64,000 nucleotides of DNA, from assembly GCF_008831285.2 (NCBI RefSeq), contig NC_045148.1, positions 16,842,802 to 16,906,801 on the forward strand. Direction: 5' to 3'. The stretch comes from Nymphaea colorata (lineage: Eukaryota > Streptophyta > Magnoliopsida > Nymphaeales > Nymphaeaceae). The notes beneath the pieces are model-generated. The model was not told the origin of the DNA. It saw only the letters and a program-made list of their open reading frames with translations, and did no database searches. This document shows, piece by piece, positions 19,251 through 32,497 of this stretch. Numbering within the stretch: position 1 is the first letter of the stretch; every line of letters begins with the position of its first letter. The translations under genes were made by a program, and so were the position numbers.

Positions 19251-22073
19251 GAAAAAGGTGCAAATTAGTATTAGATGATACATCACTTTTTTGTCTTAAC
19301 CGTCCATCATGTTGGAACTGTACGATTGGATGACTCTAAAAAACAAGAGTTGTCATTCAATTTTTCTAGTTATACACACACTAATAAAAATAGTACGAGT
19401 CATTAGAGCAGTCTGACTTGCCTAGAAATAGTACGAGTCATTAGAGTAGTTTGATCAAGGACTTGCCTTAAGGACAATGAGAAGATTCTCATTAAGGGGA
19501 AACTAAGTATAATATTTTAAATTTTTAAGTGGCACCAGTATGTAAAAGAGAAAAATTATTCAATAATATCAATATAAAATAAAAGTTTTTTGGGGTTCAT
19601 CTAGAGAATTTCTCGCACATAACCCACACCTATGTCTACCCCTAGCCTGCCTCCCAAACTATCATATTAGAAATTGAAGTACTAGCAGTTTGATTCTAAA
19701 ATCTACTTTTAGCATGATCGTCTTTGAAACTATGCAATCAAACGATTGTTTTTCATACTTCTTATTCGCAACGTACACACCCTATTTTTAAGAAAAACTT
19801 GGCCTAATAAACTCTTTCGTCTTCACGTGTTTGATTGTATTAATCTTTTTACCTTGCTAAAGTTAGGCTCTATCTAGTTGGTTTTTTATCTTTCGAACAA
19901 TTTTCTATACATATAACTTTAAGCTCATGAATATTGAATTGGTCGTAACAAAAACAAAATGCTTGTGCTACCATAAGGCTGTGTTCCATGCACCAGATAC
20001 TTTCCTAGTATAAGAATTTTGCCAAATTTTCAGTCAAGGTACCATCCATTCAGCTTCAAGAATTTGGCATTCAGTGAAATACGTGACTAACCGAAGAGTT
20101 CCTCAAATATCTGCCCCACGATAAATAAAATACAAAATCATAGAGGATTGGGTACGTACGAGACCCTTAGGTGCAAATTATAAAACATCTTATAACATGG
20201 ATGGTGGAAAGAAAATCAATAGAAAAAAGTTATCATATTTTTTTCCTTCATTTTTTATCAACCATTCATTTTGAAAAGATCAACAGCCAAGATGATTCCT
20301 TGTCAGTCCGCCACCACTTAAAGGTCTCATATCTACCAATTTTTCTAAAAATAAATAACTTTTTAAGTTGTTGTCCACTGCTAGGGCCAGATAAAAGCCA
20401 GATTTCAAAATACTGCGACTCTGGACATCTCATCTGCATTGCGATACTCCAAAAATATTTTGTATGTTTCTCATAAATTGCCCATGTATATGCACTGTCA
20501 TATAAGACGATCGTTCATTAATAGTTATTTTTACGACAGCAGCAAATATAATTATTTTCTGATAAATATACAATTTTTTTTTCAAATCACAAAAGGTGAA
20601 AGATAACAGGCATGATTGTTTTATTCCCCACCAATGGAACTTTGGATTCATGCCAACAATCAAACATTATTAGTAACGCGATTTCTGCGCCTAAACTTTG
20701 ACTTCTGGAGTCAAAACTGAGATGTTAGCCCTTCAAATTCAGGTCAGATCCAGCCTATATGTATGAAACTCAGATTAGACTTGGATTTGGAACCCTTTTT
20801 AAATCGATCTCAAATATGTCTAGTACAAGATCGTATGTGTGTGTGTGTGTGTGTAGGGTCAGATTTTCATCAAACTCAGTTGAACATCAAACTGGGATTC
20901 AAATTCAATTATGAAACTGCACAATAAGTCCAAATCCGGTTAATAATTAAATCCAAATTTCTTTAAGAGGTACATGCATCCAATCTGTACATGCACTGAT
21001 ACGAAGGATCTCCAAGACTTTCTTGGCATAATCTGGTAAGGATCTGCCTAATCCATAGCCTGAAACTTGAACTTGTCTCAGTTCATTCACCAATATCGAG
21101 CTCAAACCTGCCGCCTCCATGAACAGAAACATTAGGCCTAAGAAAAAATAAGAAGAAGGAAGAAATCGTTTTACAATACCCATAAAGAATCATGCAACTT
21201 GCTGCTTAAACCAGTTTGGCATAATCTCCACTAACTCATTCAGAGTCAAAACCCACTTTTTGTTATGTGTCGATATGAACACTCTAGTTGACAGGTGTTC
21301 TGATCTTCAACCAAGGCTCAAAGCAACTCTATACCTTAAATCAAGGGAAAGAGGACGAAGGGGGTGAGAAGGTGTACCTCCAATATAATCTTCAATCAAA
21401 CTTTAGGCTATCGTGGCATCCCTCTATGATATCTATGACTTTATAATATTGATTGCTCATCAAGGATTTCAAGGAAACACATTGAAACACTTGAGAAATT
21501 GAACACATAAAATAATCACCTTTTGGCCTTTCCTTGCAAATTTTAGGAAGCTTCCTACTGTTATGTTCAACATGGGGCCTCTTTAGTTTGGCAATGTTCA
21601 ACCAAAATAACTCTACAAGTTTTTTGTTCTCTCGAAACTCGTTCCCAGAATGCCTTCTACCAGCCAGTGGTCCAAACCAGTTATGCAAATTAACTTGAGA
21701 CAATTAATCTTTTTTAATAGTTCTCCACTTAATTAACAGTTTGTTGGAATTATAAATTTAACGTAACCACTAACATAACATAAGATTAAGAGGCACCAAA
21801 TCACCGCCAGGTAGAGAGAAAAAAATGTACAAAAACATAATGAATTGCAGTAAATTGAAATTTATAAAAGAAAAAGGTTGCTTTAGAATATAACGTACAA
21901 AACGGGGACTACCGTGGAAAAATCTCGAACCCGACCATTACTTTTTTCTTGCACTCCACCTCAACGCGTATCTTGGGCTTTTTGGTCAAACTTCACATAA
22001 CAGCTGGCTGTCTTCATCTCCCCCTCTCTCTACTTAAGAAGGCCGCCCGCAGCAGGGCTTCACGTCCACCACC
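19251..22073. other. intergenic, repeats and promoter side of PADRE gene 2
   Basis: No gene recognised. 19390-19450 has a short direct repeat (AGTACGAGTCATTAGAG, twice). 20720-20960 is another copy of the GAATCCAAATT-type repeat, with a (GT)n run at about 20836-20854. Minus-strand frames at 20947-21183 (with a hydrophobic start) and 21392-21703 have no recognised domain. The end of the region is the leader of the gene at 22074, with CTCCCCCTCTCTCTACTTAAG. Confidence 0.4.
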
Positions 22074-22607
22074 ATGGGCGCCTACCTCTCCTGCGCACTC
22101 TCACCGGAAACTGCCTCCCGGAATTCCGCCGTGAAAGTCATCCTGGGCACCGGCGGCGATGTCAGGCACATCGACGGCCCCGTCAACGCGGCCGAGTTGA
22201 TGCTCGACAAGCCCGACCATTTCGTGGTCGGCTTGCAGTCTCTGCAGATCGGCAAGCGGTTTCTGCCATTGTCCGCCGACGACGAGCTCGAGATGGGCGG
22301 CGTCTATGTCCTGTTCCCGATGTCGCGGGTGAATTCCGTCGTTCGGCCGGCCGACATGGGGGGCTTGTTCGTGACGGCTACCAGTGAGATGAGGAAGAAG
22401 CATGGTACGTCTGGAGGTGCGAAGATCTTGCCGGAGGTTGGTGGTGGTCCGAGTTGTGGAGGTGATGGTTCAGGGGAGTTCACGATGCCTAGACTTAGAT
22501 TGGAGGATGCAGATCACGTGGCCATGGATCAGTTTAATCGAAGATTGAGCGTGTGCAGGTCTAGGAGGCCATTGTTAGAGACAATCAGTGAAGAGTCCTT
22601 GTGTTAA
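22074..22607 (+). CDS. DUF4228/PADRE-domain protein, 177 aa
   Basis: Single-exon gene, markedly more GC-rich in its 5' half than its surroundings. It begins MGAYLSC, again with Gly2 and Cys7 suited to dual lipidation and membrane attachment. The PADRE core follows: VKVILGTGGDVRHIDGPVNA, AELMLDKPDHFVV, FLPLSADDELEMGGVYVLFP and M.RVNSVVRPADMGGLFV. A Gly-rich linker (about 125-140) precedes the C-terminal RRPLLETISEESLC, which matches the short conserved C-terminal motif of many PADRE proteins (LETISE) better than gene 1 does. Family members are often induced by infection, cadmium or other stress; molecular function is unknown. The CACC-ATGG context at 22071-22077 is a strong plant start. It is a diverged paralogue of the gene at 15298. 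Confidence 0.93.
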   Translation: MGAYLSCALSPETASRNSAVKVILGTGGDVRHIDGPVNAAELMLDKPDHFVVGLQSLQIGKRFLPLSADDELEMGGVYVLFPMSRVNSVVRPADMGGLFVTATSEMRKKHGTSGGAKILPEVGGGPSCGGDGSGEFTMPRLRLEDADHVAMDQFNRRLSVCRSRRPLLETISEESLC

Positions 22608-24317
22608 AAATGGCTAGTCATGATCCTCGATATTAATTTTGTTTTTGGGTGTCTGTTGATTGCCTATATACATAGACGCACAGACATCTTTTATAATCAA
22701 TCCCTCCACCTTTCTCTCTCTCCCCCTCTCAACATTAACTTGTTAAGATTGTATATAATTGGTTTATTGGAGAATGTTATAACTGTCTATGAAAGCACAT
22801 GGATTTCTCTCTGTCTCCCCCTGTTTTTCCTTAAAATGATGAGTTTGAGTGAAAAATTAAGGGTGAAGCCCAACTTTTGGATTTAACAGCAACTTTTCCT
22901 TTGTTTAACCATGAAACAGAAGATACAGGTGAATTTCCAGAGCTTCTTTAGCAAGAAGCTAACTTCTATTCTTTCATTCGAAACCTTATCAAGCTTTCAA
23001 AGACTTTGTTCGACACTTTTATTCCGAACAAAAGCTTAACGAATTTCAGTCCCTAAGGTTCTTGCAGCTTATTTTGAAGTTGAAACATAAAAAAAAAAAA
23101 TTCAAAGGTTTCTTCTTAAACGCAATCGCCTTGTTCAAGAGTCTAAGTTCAGTTGCAATGTCTATGCAGTGCCACTGTACTTAATTTTGTTGATTAGAAC
23201 TTGTAGATGTTTGTTTGATGTTCATGATTTTATCTACATCAATTCGACTATCCTTTGATCCATCATGTTGCACAAATTTGCTAATCATTTGTTGAGGAGT
23301 CAGCCTCTACATATTAAAAACATAATCTGTAGAACAGGCTTTATGTTTTGTTTTTCTGATACAGGATTCATTTTTGCTGCTATAGTTAAAAGTAGAGCAT
23401 GTAAACCAACTTCTAAGGAACTAGACTTTTGTTTGGAATGAAGCCATAGGACACTGTAATTTGGTCATTTTGATTACATGTATGCTAGTTGTATCAAATG
23501 GTGGGTTTTTAAATTCTTATGTATGAATGCTGTTGCAATGATAAGGAATTTGTTAACCCTAGTTGAGTTCTGACCGCTACTCGTTTGGAGAATAAAATTA
23601 TGAGAAAGCTTAAACTGGAGACTAGTGAGGTTGGGACTTGATCAGGGTGACATCTTCACTCATATACAAGCACAATGCACAACAATTTATTAACACAAAG
23701 CAACGTTTCACCTGCATCTCATGCTTTAATCAACCATGATTTACCTCACAAGCAGTTCGTGTCCAAATTGGTTTAAATTCAAGCACTAAATCGATCACGG
23801 TTCAAAGCAGATACAATTACACAAGTTCCATGTAGAACCCGGCCTTTAGACCTTTCCTTCTCTTTGTTAACCATGCACGTAGCGTTTAAACATGGGTCTG
23901 TTCTACATCGAATCCGACAATTGCAACGTTGGTAGTTATACTTTTTTTTTTTTTTTTTTTTTTACTAAGTACATTCATTAATGAAATGAAGTTTTCTAGT
24001 TGCACCACATTAAAAGCTAACATCTCATTTAAATTATAACTTAAAAATGGACTTACGATTTTCAACTTTAAATTCAGTTGGGGCGTTATGTGAACCATGT
24101 TGTTACCATCACTGACATCCAAACAGTTTAGAACCTTAAAAGTAAAGAGAGAAAATGAGGGTCTTTTGTCCTCTTTTATCAGTAGGTTATATCCACTCAA
24201 AAGTAGCCTTAAATTATTAAGGAAAAAAAAATACTCAAAAAATAAAAAATATTTAGATTTATTTTTTTATTTTTTGGTCCATCCTATATTTTCATAATCG
24301 TATATAGCGCTACGCAA
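22608..24317. other. intergenic
   Basis: 3' flank of PADRE gene 2, then AT-rich sequence with poly-T and poly-A runs (23941-23963). No gene recognised. Confidence 0.45.
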
Positions 24318-24674
24318 CAATTGGAGCCAGCTCGAACTTGCTCGACTTGTACTTGACTGGTTCAAGCTCGAGTTCAAATTTATGTTTGAAATGTTAAACG
24401 AATCGAGTTCGAATGATAAGAACTTGGCTTGTTTAAACTTGACTTGACTCCACTACACAATCAGTATTGAATTATAATAAAAAAAATAATTAAACAAGTA
24501 ACAACTAAATGAGTTAATGGAGTTATAAGAGTAAAAAAATTGAGACATGTTTAACATAAATGAGTTAAATGAACCAAGTTGTATCGTTGAGGTGAGCTCA
24601 CTCGAATGCGAGCTCAGGCTTCTTAATCAAGTCAAGTTCAAGTAGACTCGAACTCAATGAGCTCGGGCTCCGTC
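24318..24674. mobile_element. fold-back element with GGAGCC...GGCTCC ends (tentative)
   Basis: The left side reads GGAGCCAGCTCGAACTTGCT and the right side, on the other strand, reads GGAGCCCGAGCTCATTGAG. CTCGA/TCGAG and AAGTTCAAG/CTTGAACTT words are mirrored around an AT-rich centre (24460-24560). This gives partly complementary arms and no coding capacity, as in non-autonomous DNA elements. No clear target duplication was found. Confidence 0.45.
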
Positions 24675-24838
24675 ACTTTTGATCGTACAGGTGGGGCGTG
24701 CTCAGTTTGGAGCTTGATAGCAGGAAAATATTCAGTGTGATCTACCTTTTACAGATGGTATTGAGCGTAATAATGCAATTCGTGAATGGCAATTGGACTG
24801 GCGACTCTTCATTCAACATCAGCCTGTGACCGCTGCCA

Positions 24839-24910
24839 TTCTCTCTCTTTCTCTTTTCTCTCTTTCTCTCTCTCTCTCGCTTATTTTCCGGCGATCGGAG
24901 AACCAGAGCG
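24839..24910 (+). promoter_or_regulatory. CT-rich leader of the EEF1AKMT2-like gene
   Basis: A pyrimidine tract (TTCTCTCTTTCTCTTTTCTC and onward) ends shortly before the ATG at 24911. Such tracts (Y patches, CT-rich 5' leaders) are typical of constitutively expressed plant genes. Confidence 0.5.
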
Positions 24911-27900
24911 ATGGCGGGAATAAGGTGGCCTCCTGAGGATTCGGAGCCGGCGATAGCGCAGGCGCGCGTTCTGGCCGCGTCCGAACTGTTTTCCGACGAT
25001 GACCGGTCCGTCGCGGCCGACTCGTGGTCGATAAAGAGCGACTACGGGAGCACGCTGGACGACGACCAACGGCACGCCGACGCCTCCGAGGCCCTGTGTG
25101 CTGGCGCCCTCCGCGCGGCTTCCGACTACAGGTGAATCACGATATCGTCTGTCCTGCTCTTCTCCTGCTTTCCATTTCGTCGCCTCCTTCCGTCAATTTC
25201 TTCATGGATCTTGTCGCCTCCTCCCTCAGCTTCTTCACCTGGCTTTCAGGAAAAAATTATTATTATTATTATTTTCTTTTTTAGTCGACAATCCCTCACT
25301 TTTTTCAATCTCGCTCGGTGTTCCTTTTGGGATTTCATTCCATTTCATTCAGTAGGGATTTGGTACCTATTCATGGTTGTCCTCTTATATTCTATTGTTT
25401 CGGGCTTTCTTCGTTTTCTATTCGGGGGTTTTTGGTGCCACATTGGCGTCTTCGTGGAGATTTTATGTATGCTTTAGAAATTTCACTTTTTTCCTCTCTA
25501 ATTTCTTGTTTTTCCTTTTTATTGTTTGATGGTTCTGGGCAGTTCCGATAAGGACGAGCAGGAAGATGAAGTGGAAACGGAGAACTCAATGCTAGGTTTG
25601 CAGAGTTACTGGGATTCTGCGTATGCTGATGAGCTTGTGAATTTCCATGAGCATGGCCATCCCGGAGAAGTCTGGTAAGACACTGTGGATCGTGACTGAC
25701 TAGAGATGTAGACGATAGCGCCCTTTTTATTTTGTATCACTGTTTCGATCCTTCTTTCTTGGTTCATTCTTTTGCGGCACTGCTTGCAGATCATTATCCC
25801 GATTCTGTTCTGCTTCCTTTTCTTTCCTGATGTCTTAGTTGCGTTACCAAGTGGAGTTATTCTTCCCTACTCCTGAGCGTCACTTTTCTCGTTGATTACG
25901 TCTATGGTTCATGATTGTGCTCTTAGGGCTGTAGACTTTGACCGGCACGGGCAATCACTGTTTTATATGTGGCTAAGCATGAATTAGGTGGTTTTGGATG
26001 GAGTGTTCCATTTTGCGTGCTCTTTCCTTTGTGTTATTATGTTATTTGAAGTTGGACAGATTTCCCAAAATTTTGCCTGCTCTTTTGTGTTATATTATTA
26101 TTTTATTAAAATTTTTTATTTTGTGCACGTACTTCTTTTGGTTTGTTGATAATAACGGTTACGTAACTTCGCAGATGACCAACTAAAATTTTTGGCCTGA
26201 CTTTTAGGCTTCTAGCCATTTGTTTGGGCCTTTGAATTAATGTCATTCGCTCTGGCTATCCTTCCCCTTGGCTTTACTGTGGCTTTTAGATGCCCAATGT
26301 TTATGCACTTAATCCCAACATGAAAGCCTTTTAGTCTGATTGATGCCTTGAACACGAATTTTTCCGGCATTTTAATGTAAAAAGTACATAATTTTGTCCT
26401 GCTGCTGTGAGGGGATTGCGGACATTGTTCATAGATGCACCTAGAGCAAGCATGGTGTCATTTGAAAACATGGAAGTTTTCCAAGAGAATTCTAATGGGT
26501 TCAATTGATTTTGGGATGGTGGGGCAGTGAAAGGGTTTCTTTTCTTTACAATTCCTTTTCATTTTTTTTATTTTCTTTCAAGTGATTGTTGTGATCCTTT
26601 CAAGTTGAATGATCAAAGCCGTGTATAATGGTGAATCTCTTGCTGGTGCCTTTTGATCCTTTCTCTTATTTCTTTTTGGCGATTTGTGTAAAAGCTTTCA
26701 GGAGTGAAGCAATCTCTCTCAGTTATGCACCCATTCCTTTACCCTTTTCTCCATTTCCTTCATTTCTGTACACTACGTATGTAAATTATATCAATGCTTA
26801 TGCCTTATGGTAATAGACGGAAAATAGTCCTATATGTTTGGTCAGTCTTCCCAATTCAATATCATGCTAGTCTTTTCTCCACACCCCACAACTGGTGTCA
26901 CTGTATTGATGCTATCACTTAATGAAGGAATTTTTAGCTAATGGAACCTTGCATCATCACTTTTTTTGGTGAAGATCCATTCAGTGCAAATTTGCTGCAT
27001 ATTGTTTCTTTGACAAAGGAAGCAGTCAAAAAGGTCTATAATGACAATGCTCTTTCCTAAGAGGATCTTCCAGGAGTCCTATCTTGTGCAATAGTTATGG
27101 AGGCCTCAGAAAGATTTTAAGAAAACAAGGCACTCAATAAGAACTAGTGTTTTGAAGCAACTGAAAATAATATGATCAGGCTATGCATCAGAGCTTGTTA
27201 TTAAAAACTCCCTGTTGTGTTGCCAACTATTGATGCCTCTGATATTCACGTAGGTTTGGTGTTGAAGTGATGGAAATTGTGGCTGTTTGGACAAAGAATC
27301 TGTGCGTCAATTTTCCTCAAGTTCATTGTAAGAGTCTCAGTGGTGAAAACATCCCCAAATCGAATCCTGGTGAAGAGGTTGCAAAGCTTTTGGCTAGATG
27401 GAGCGTGCTTGATATTGGTACTGGAAATGGCCTGTTTCTTCAAGAACTTGCCAAGCAAGGGTATGAGTTGCTTTTGTTTTATGTATAGCTTTTGCATATT
27501 TAGGGGATCTAGTCACTCAGCAAGGGTATTGACGTTAGTTTATTCTTCAGGGGGACTTGGGAAGGATGTCCATGTTACTGTTTAAGCAATTTTAAGATTA
27601 ATGAAATAAAGGTTTGATAACATGAGTTGTTGCATTGGAGCTGGATAACTATGTAGAGTTTGATACACGTGAAGCTTTGAAGAATGAAGAACATGATTTT
27701 CAATTCATGGTGCTAATGTACAACATTTTTTACACTATTGTCAAGCAAGGCCAGGGTGATGCACAATATGTTGAATTCTTTCTTCTCATTCTCGTTGCTT
27801 GTTTTGGAGTCATCCTTTGTTTATATAACTGCTTTTTGGTCCTCAACACAGGCATCCCAAAGTTTGGTTTTATCTGAAAGGTCCACTTAGGAAGAAACTG

Positions 27901-30269
27901 TCGAGGAGGTTATGGACAACCAAGAAATTACCTGTTCTTCTCAAGTGCTCTAGGTTATTCCACAAGTTTGTGTCTGTTGCTTGTGGGAATTTAAAATGCA
28001 TTGGTTGTTGAGGAGTCCAGTTCTTGTTTGTGTCCTTTTCAATAATTGTTTTATTAGTTCAGTGACCACATTGATGGCATAATGTAACACTGGACCTTTC
28101 TTTTTCTTTTCTTTAATTTCTTTGTCCAGGTTCTCTGATCTGACTGGAACTGACTATAGTGAAGGTGCAGTAGACCTTGCAAGAAATCTTGCTGACCGTG
28201 ATGGTTTTCCTCATATCCACTTTCAGGTATGTGTTTCTAAAATTTTAATTTACCTTGTTCATGGCTTTTGTCAAAGTTTCTGCACTTGGTGTAGAGTGGC
28301 TTATGATCTGATTCACTCTAAAGAAAGACTTCTTGGCTTTTGCTTTTGCTTTTGCTTATGTATCTCAAATAGAAGAAAGTGAGGATCCAGTACATCAATG
28401 AATTCAATTTGTAGAATTTTGGAGATGTAGATGGACCAGCAATTCTCAAAAAGTAGGGCTTTTGCTTGCTATTGCCTGCAGGCTACCAAGAAAAAGTAAA
28501 AACTTCATCATTGCCAGTCCACCATAGCAGATTGTTGCAACTAGGACTTGCTTTATTTGCTAATCAAATGGTCATCAAAATAGGTGGATGCGTACCTTCT
28601 TAACAGAAACTAGGCATGGGCTTGCTAAACTAGGAGAATGACCAGGTAACATGAGCAGGTAGCTAGGTCATCCTTTTCTTACTTGTGGAGATAGCTCCTA
28701 GGCATTGCCTATTTCCTTTAGGTAAGCCAGCAATTCGTAGGCCTTGGTGCTGCATGGTTGTTTGGTGAAGTAATTACCTGTATTGCCGAAGTATCTGTAT
28801 TTTGCTAAGTCTGTCTTAATTACATGTCCTGTTATTCATATCAGATGTTTTTCCTTTATGAAAATAGACAACATTTTTAATTGCAGGTTGATGATGTTCT
28901 TGAGACAAAGCTAGAGAAGCAATTCCAACTTGTTACAGATAAAGGGACATTTGATGCAATCGGGCTGCATCCTGATGGCCCTGCCAGGCGGTAAGCATAA
29001 CTTGTTTTCTGTAGATCGCCTTTGCGTGATTTATTTAGCTGCTTATGTATGAGAGTTCAAACTACTTTAATTTTTTTATTGTATTATAGCCTACATAAAA
29101 TCTGCAGCCAGCACATAAATGACGATGTGGCGTCATGTTTTTAAGGCATTATTCTGACGGTTTCCAAAAATTCATTCTGGCATATATTAGTCTGAAAAGC
29201 TAAGTTTTTTTAATCTATTTTTAAAATTATGATGTTTTTGGTGACCAATATTTGCTTGCAAAACCCTTTTTTGTTGGCTTTTCTTTTTTAGCTTCTGAAA
29301 TTTCTTGTGGTTCAAAAATTGTCTTCCTGACAAACTTTTTATTATTTTTTATAAGAGAAAATGTCATCTGTAAATGCATTTCAAATGTACGTTTGGTTGG
29401 TCATCCAAACTGCCATTACACCATTAGCTTTGGTATTCACGTCGATAAATCTCATTGGTGAGCTTACTTTGCTCCAAGTTAATAACTCATGCAGCGTCTC
29501 TCGGAGCTACGTAGGGGTCTGTTCATTCATGATGTATTCCTGCTTGTGCAGCCAGAATATAGATAGAATACTTGCTTTCTATGAGGTGATTGATGGCATT
29601 TTTACGTCAATATGGCAGGAATTTGTATTGGGAATCAATATCAAAGTTGGTTGCGCCTGGTGGACTGCTGGTACTATTTCTATCTCAATAAGCTCCTCAT
29701 ATTTTTCATTCCCTTGAGCTACTTGATATTCTTGGCAACATTTGGAAAGTCAGTGTTTCTGTTATCCCTTCTGCATGTGAGTTGGCCTGGTGGGTATGAG
29801 GATTCATCACTTGCTGGCTATTAAACTGTGGGTGCATGGGATTGACTCATTGAAAGTCAGCCTGGAAGATTGTTGAATCTTGTATCTGGTTTCATGATGC
29901 CTTGCCATTACAATCTGTTCTTGAAAGGTCTCCATACCCTGCCCGCTAGACATGCTAAAAAGATTTTGAGTATTTTGTGTTTTGAGTGTGTGTATGCATG
30001 TGGAAGCTCATCCAGTTAAACTTAGGGTCTCACTGTGGTTATAGGTGATCACCTCTTGTAATAACACAAAAGATGAATTGGTGCAAGAAGCTGAGAGCTT
30101 CAGGCCGAGACTGCCTGCAGCTGTGGCCTCGGATACACAGGGAAGCGAGCCTACACTCCCTCCTTTCAGATATCTGGACCATGTCAAGTCATATCCAACA
30201 TTTAGATTTGGAGGAGTTGAAGGGACGCGGGTGGCAACTGTTACATTTGTGCGAAGAATTGGTTCTTGA
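24911..30269 (+). CDS. EEF1A lysine methyltransferase 2-like (METTL10/Efm4 type), 7 exons, 345 aa
   Basis: Predicted SAM-dependent protein-lysine methyltransferase; animal METTL10 and yeast Efm4 methylate a lysine of translation elongation factor eEF1A. Exons: 24911-25131, 25543-25674, 27254-27460, 28130-28226, 28887-28990, 29619-29670, 30045-30269. All introns are GT-AG, phases fit, and the frame is open for 345 residues. An acidic, plant-type N-terminal extension (about 1-90) precedes [11 protein letters not shown] and [12 protein letters not shown] (109-120), a family signature. SAM-binding motif I is VLDIGTGNG (169-177), followed by GTDYSEGAV (193-201), DD at 221-222, the DKGTFDAI post-motif (237-244), and [21 protein letters not shown]. 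An insert of about 35 residues within the fold (130-167) is typical of plant members. The product is expected to be cytosolic. The GC-rich first exon starts in a good ATG context (GCGATGG). Confidence 0.93.
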
Positions 30270-31439
30270 CTGGAGTCATACTTGATTGGTGCAATCTGGT
30301 AGTACATGCTTGCATCATCATTGGTTGCTGGCAGTGACCTTGTTTATCTTGTGATTTTCCTGTCTTTCAGATGCTTCTTTTGACAATTGTAGAATGCTTT
30401 TATTTCATGCGAAGGAAATCCAATGTACATTCATGATCATGTTTAAGAGAAAAAAGAAAAAAAAAAAAAGTCCTGTGATCTTCTGTTTCAAGAATTGTAA
30501 CTGGCTGATCTTTGTCCCTTTTTCAATTTGCAACATTCTACCGTACTTTTTCTCATAATTTTAAAGAGGGTTTGCATATCATGGTGTTTTCTCCCATGAA
30601 CCTTTTCTTTATTCGATGTTTTTCGTCCTCTTCCCCACTTACTAAATTTATTTCAGGACATCAGAAATTTGATACAGAGTTTATGGATGCTAAGTCAATA
30701 GGATTTGTCAATAAGAAATTAAGCTTCTAGAGGCATTTTAGTTGGCTAGATTTTGAACCTCTACGTGTTTGGCCTTCAAGCAACATATAGGCTATAGCAA
30801 CCTAGAGACATGCAACTAGTTGAGCACCCATCGATCCCTTAGATAGTAGAACTCTGAGGTTAAGACTGTCTTCTTAAGGGCCTATGCCTGGTTTCAGCTT
30901 TGTGCAAGGGAGTGAAGCCTCTAGGTGTCGAACTGTGACATCAATTAGGATCCACGTTTTCTCTCGTTATGGAACCCCTTGATGTTCTTTTGTTTCTCCA
31001 TATCCAAGTTTTATCCCAGGAATGAAAACATTGGAGTTTCAAAATATTGAACTCGATATGAGAACTCAACTGCATTCTTTGGCACTAAAAGGCCAGGGGC
31101 CGTCTCCCCCCGCAGGGTTCCATTAATAAATGGAAGAAGGAAGAAGTATTAGCTTGCCAGATTTCTTGGATCTGAGGGTCCAAAGGATTCGAGTGCTCTC
31201 CTAAAAGTTTGTTGCACCAAATCCCGATATCCTGATTAAGAGATTCACAATCACAAGAATTGCGATAGATCTAAGATACTTTTAAAGGAAGCCAAAAGTT
31301 ACGCCCTCTACGTTAACCATCCAGTGTAAGCGTTGCTTCCAATCTTGTCATCTACCTACTGGTCTTCTTAGGTTGTCTTCTTTCGAAGCATCCGCTTATC
31401 CAAGCCAGGTTTAGAATGCAATACGTACTTTAGACAAGA

Positions 31440-31490
<51 letters not shown>

Positions 31491-32497
31491 ATTTGAAGGG
31501 GTCAGGCAAGAGGACAACAGCACTGCTGATTTCCGAATTCTCCAATTTAGGTCTATACCTACTTTGTAGTTCTTACTGGCCTATTTCCTCGTATAAATTT
31601 TGGGTTCAAGAATATAATTATCCGGAAAAGGTATGATGGTTTAGTTGTCATGTACTCAAGCACTTGGAGCCGTTGAATGGCAAAATTGAATGTAACTTCC
31701 AGACCTTGAAACGGAAGTGTTCTCTTAACCTAAAAACTCCCCGAATTCCACAACTTAAGTATCATTTTTATATCTCTTGAAACGTAGTTCATTATCATTA
31801 GTAAAGGCTATAACATCCAGTAATTTCATTGTTGATGTTATTATGAGAAACCTTCAGGGGAGCTGACCAAATTAATGTACTCAACCGTTCTGTTTTGAGA
31901 CTTTATAACTTGGATCCAGTATTTGGATCCAACAGAATCCGGAATTCTATGTTGGAAAATTTGGACTCCCTTGTTCAATGAAGCAGATTCAACGAACTCC
32001 AAAGTAAATAGTTCCAGTTGGGGTAGAACGATGGATTTGGCGGGAGATCAGAACCGATCAGTTCAGGTTTGGACTCTTTGAAAGGGAAAACGAGAAAACC
32101 ATGGGCCTGAAAAGTCAAAACGGATCTCCACTAGTCACGACTCTGCCGTGAGGCGACCGGTTCCTTTTTCATGACCGATTTTTTGCAGATAATTTCCGGG
32201 TAAAAAATACGCTCCATCTCCTTTAGACCTTCTCTCTCTCGCTCTCTCTCTGACTCGAAGGCGTAGAGATCCAAGAAGAAGGAAAGGTGTAATCCTCACC
32301 CTTTCTCTCTCAGTTCATGCTTCCCCTATCGACCGGAGAGGAGAAAAAACGATGGTGGTGTTCTTTTGATACCTTTTAGAAGCCTTTGGTTTATTCATTC
32401 GGAGGTGGAAAGAGTTTTCGGAACGGAGATGAGGGAGAGCGCGTGCTTTCTCGTTCTCTTTTGTCCTGGTTCGGTGGTGTCGTCTAGAACGAGGAAG
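30270..32497. other. intergenic, ends in the QSOX leader
   Basis: 3' flank of the methyltransferase, then unassigned sequence. 31440-31492 is a (TA)n(GA)n microsatellite. A minus-strand frame at about 31255-31095 reads NQDIGIWCNKLLGEHSNPLD and onward to a stop, and may be an eroded coding fragment, but I cannot assign it. 32225-32345 is a CT-rich leader of the next gene. Confidence 0.45.
32352..32369 (+). promoter_or_regulatory. upstream ORF (5 codons) in the QSOX leader
   Basis: ATGGTGGTGTTCTTTTGA encodes five residues before a stop, 59 bp before the next in-frame ATG (32429) and 128 bp before the start chosen here (32498). If included in the mRNA it could reduce or redirect initiation. Whether it is transcribed is unknown. 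Confidence 0.45.

Noticed and set aside
20947-21183. 78-codon minus-strand frame with a hydrophobic start
   Set aside because: The start resembles a membrane segment, but the rest has no recognised domain and the frame partly covers a dispersed repeat.
21392-21703. 103-codon minus-strand frame
   Set aside because: It begins MSQVNLHNWFGPL but shows no family pattern; no neighbouring exons were found.
22101-22403. 100-codon minus-strand frame over PADRE gene 2
   Set aside because: It is antisense to a well-supported gene with high GC content, which makes long chance frames likely; no domain.
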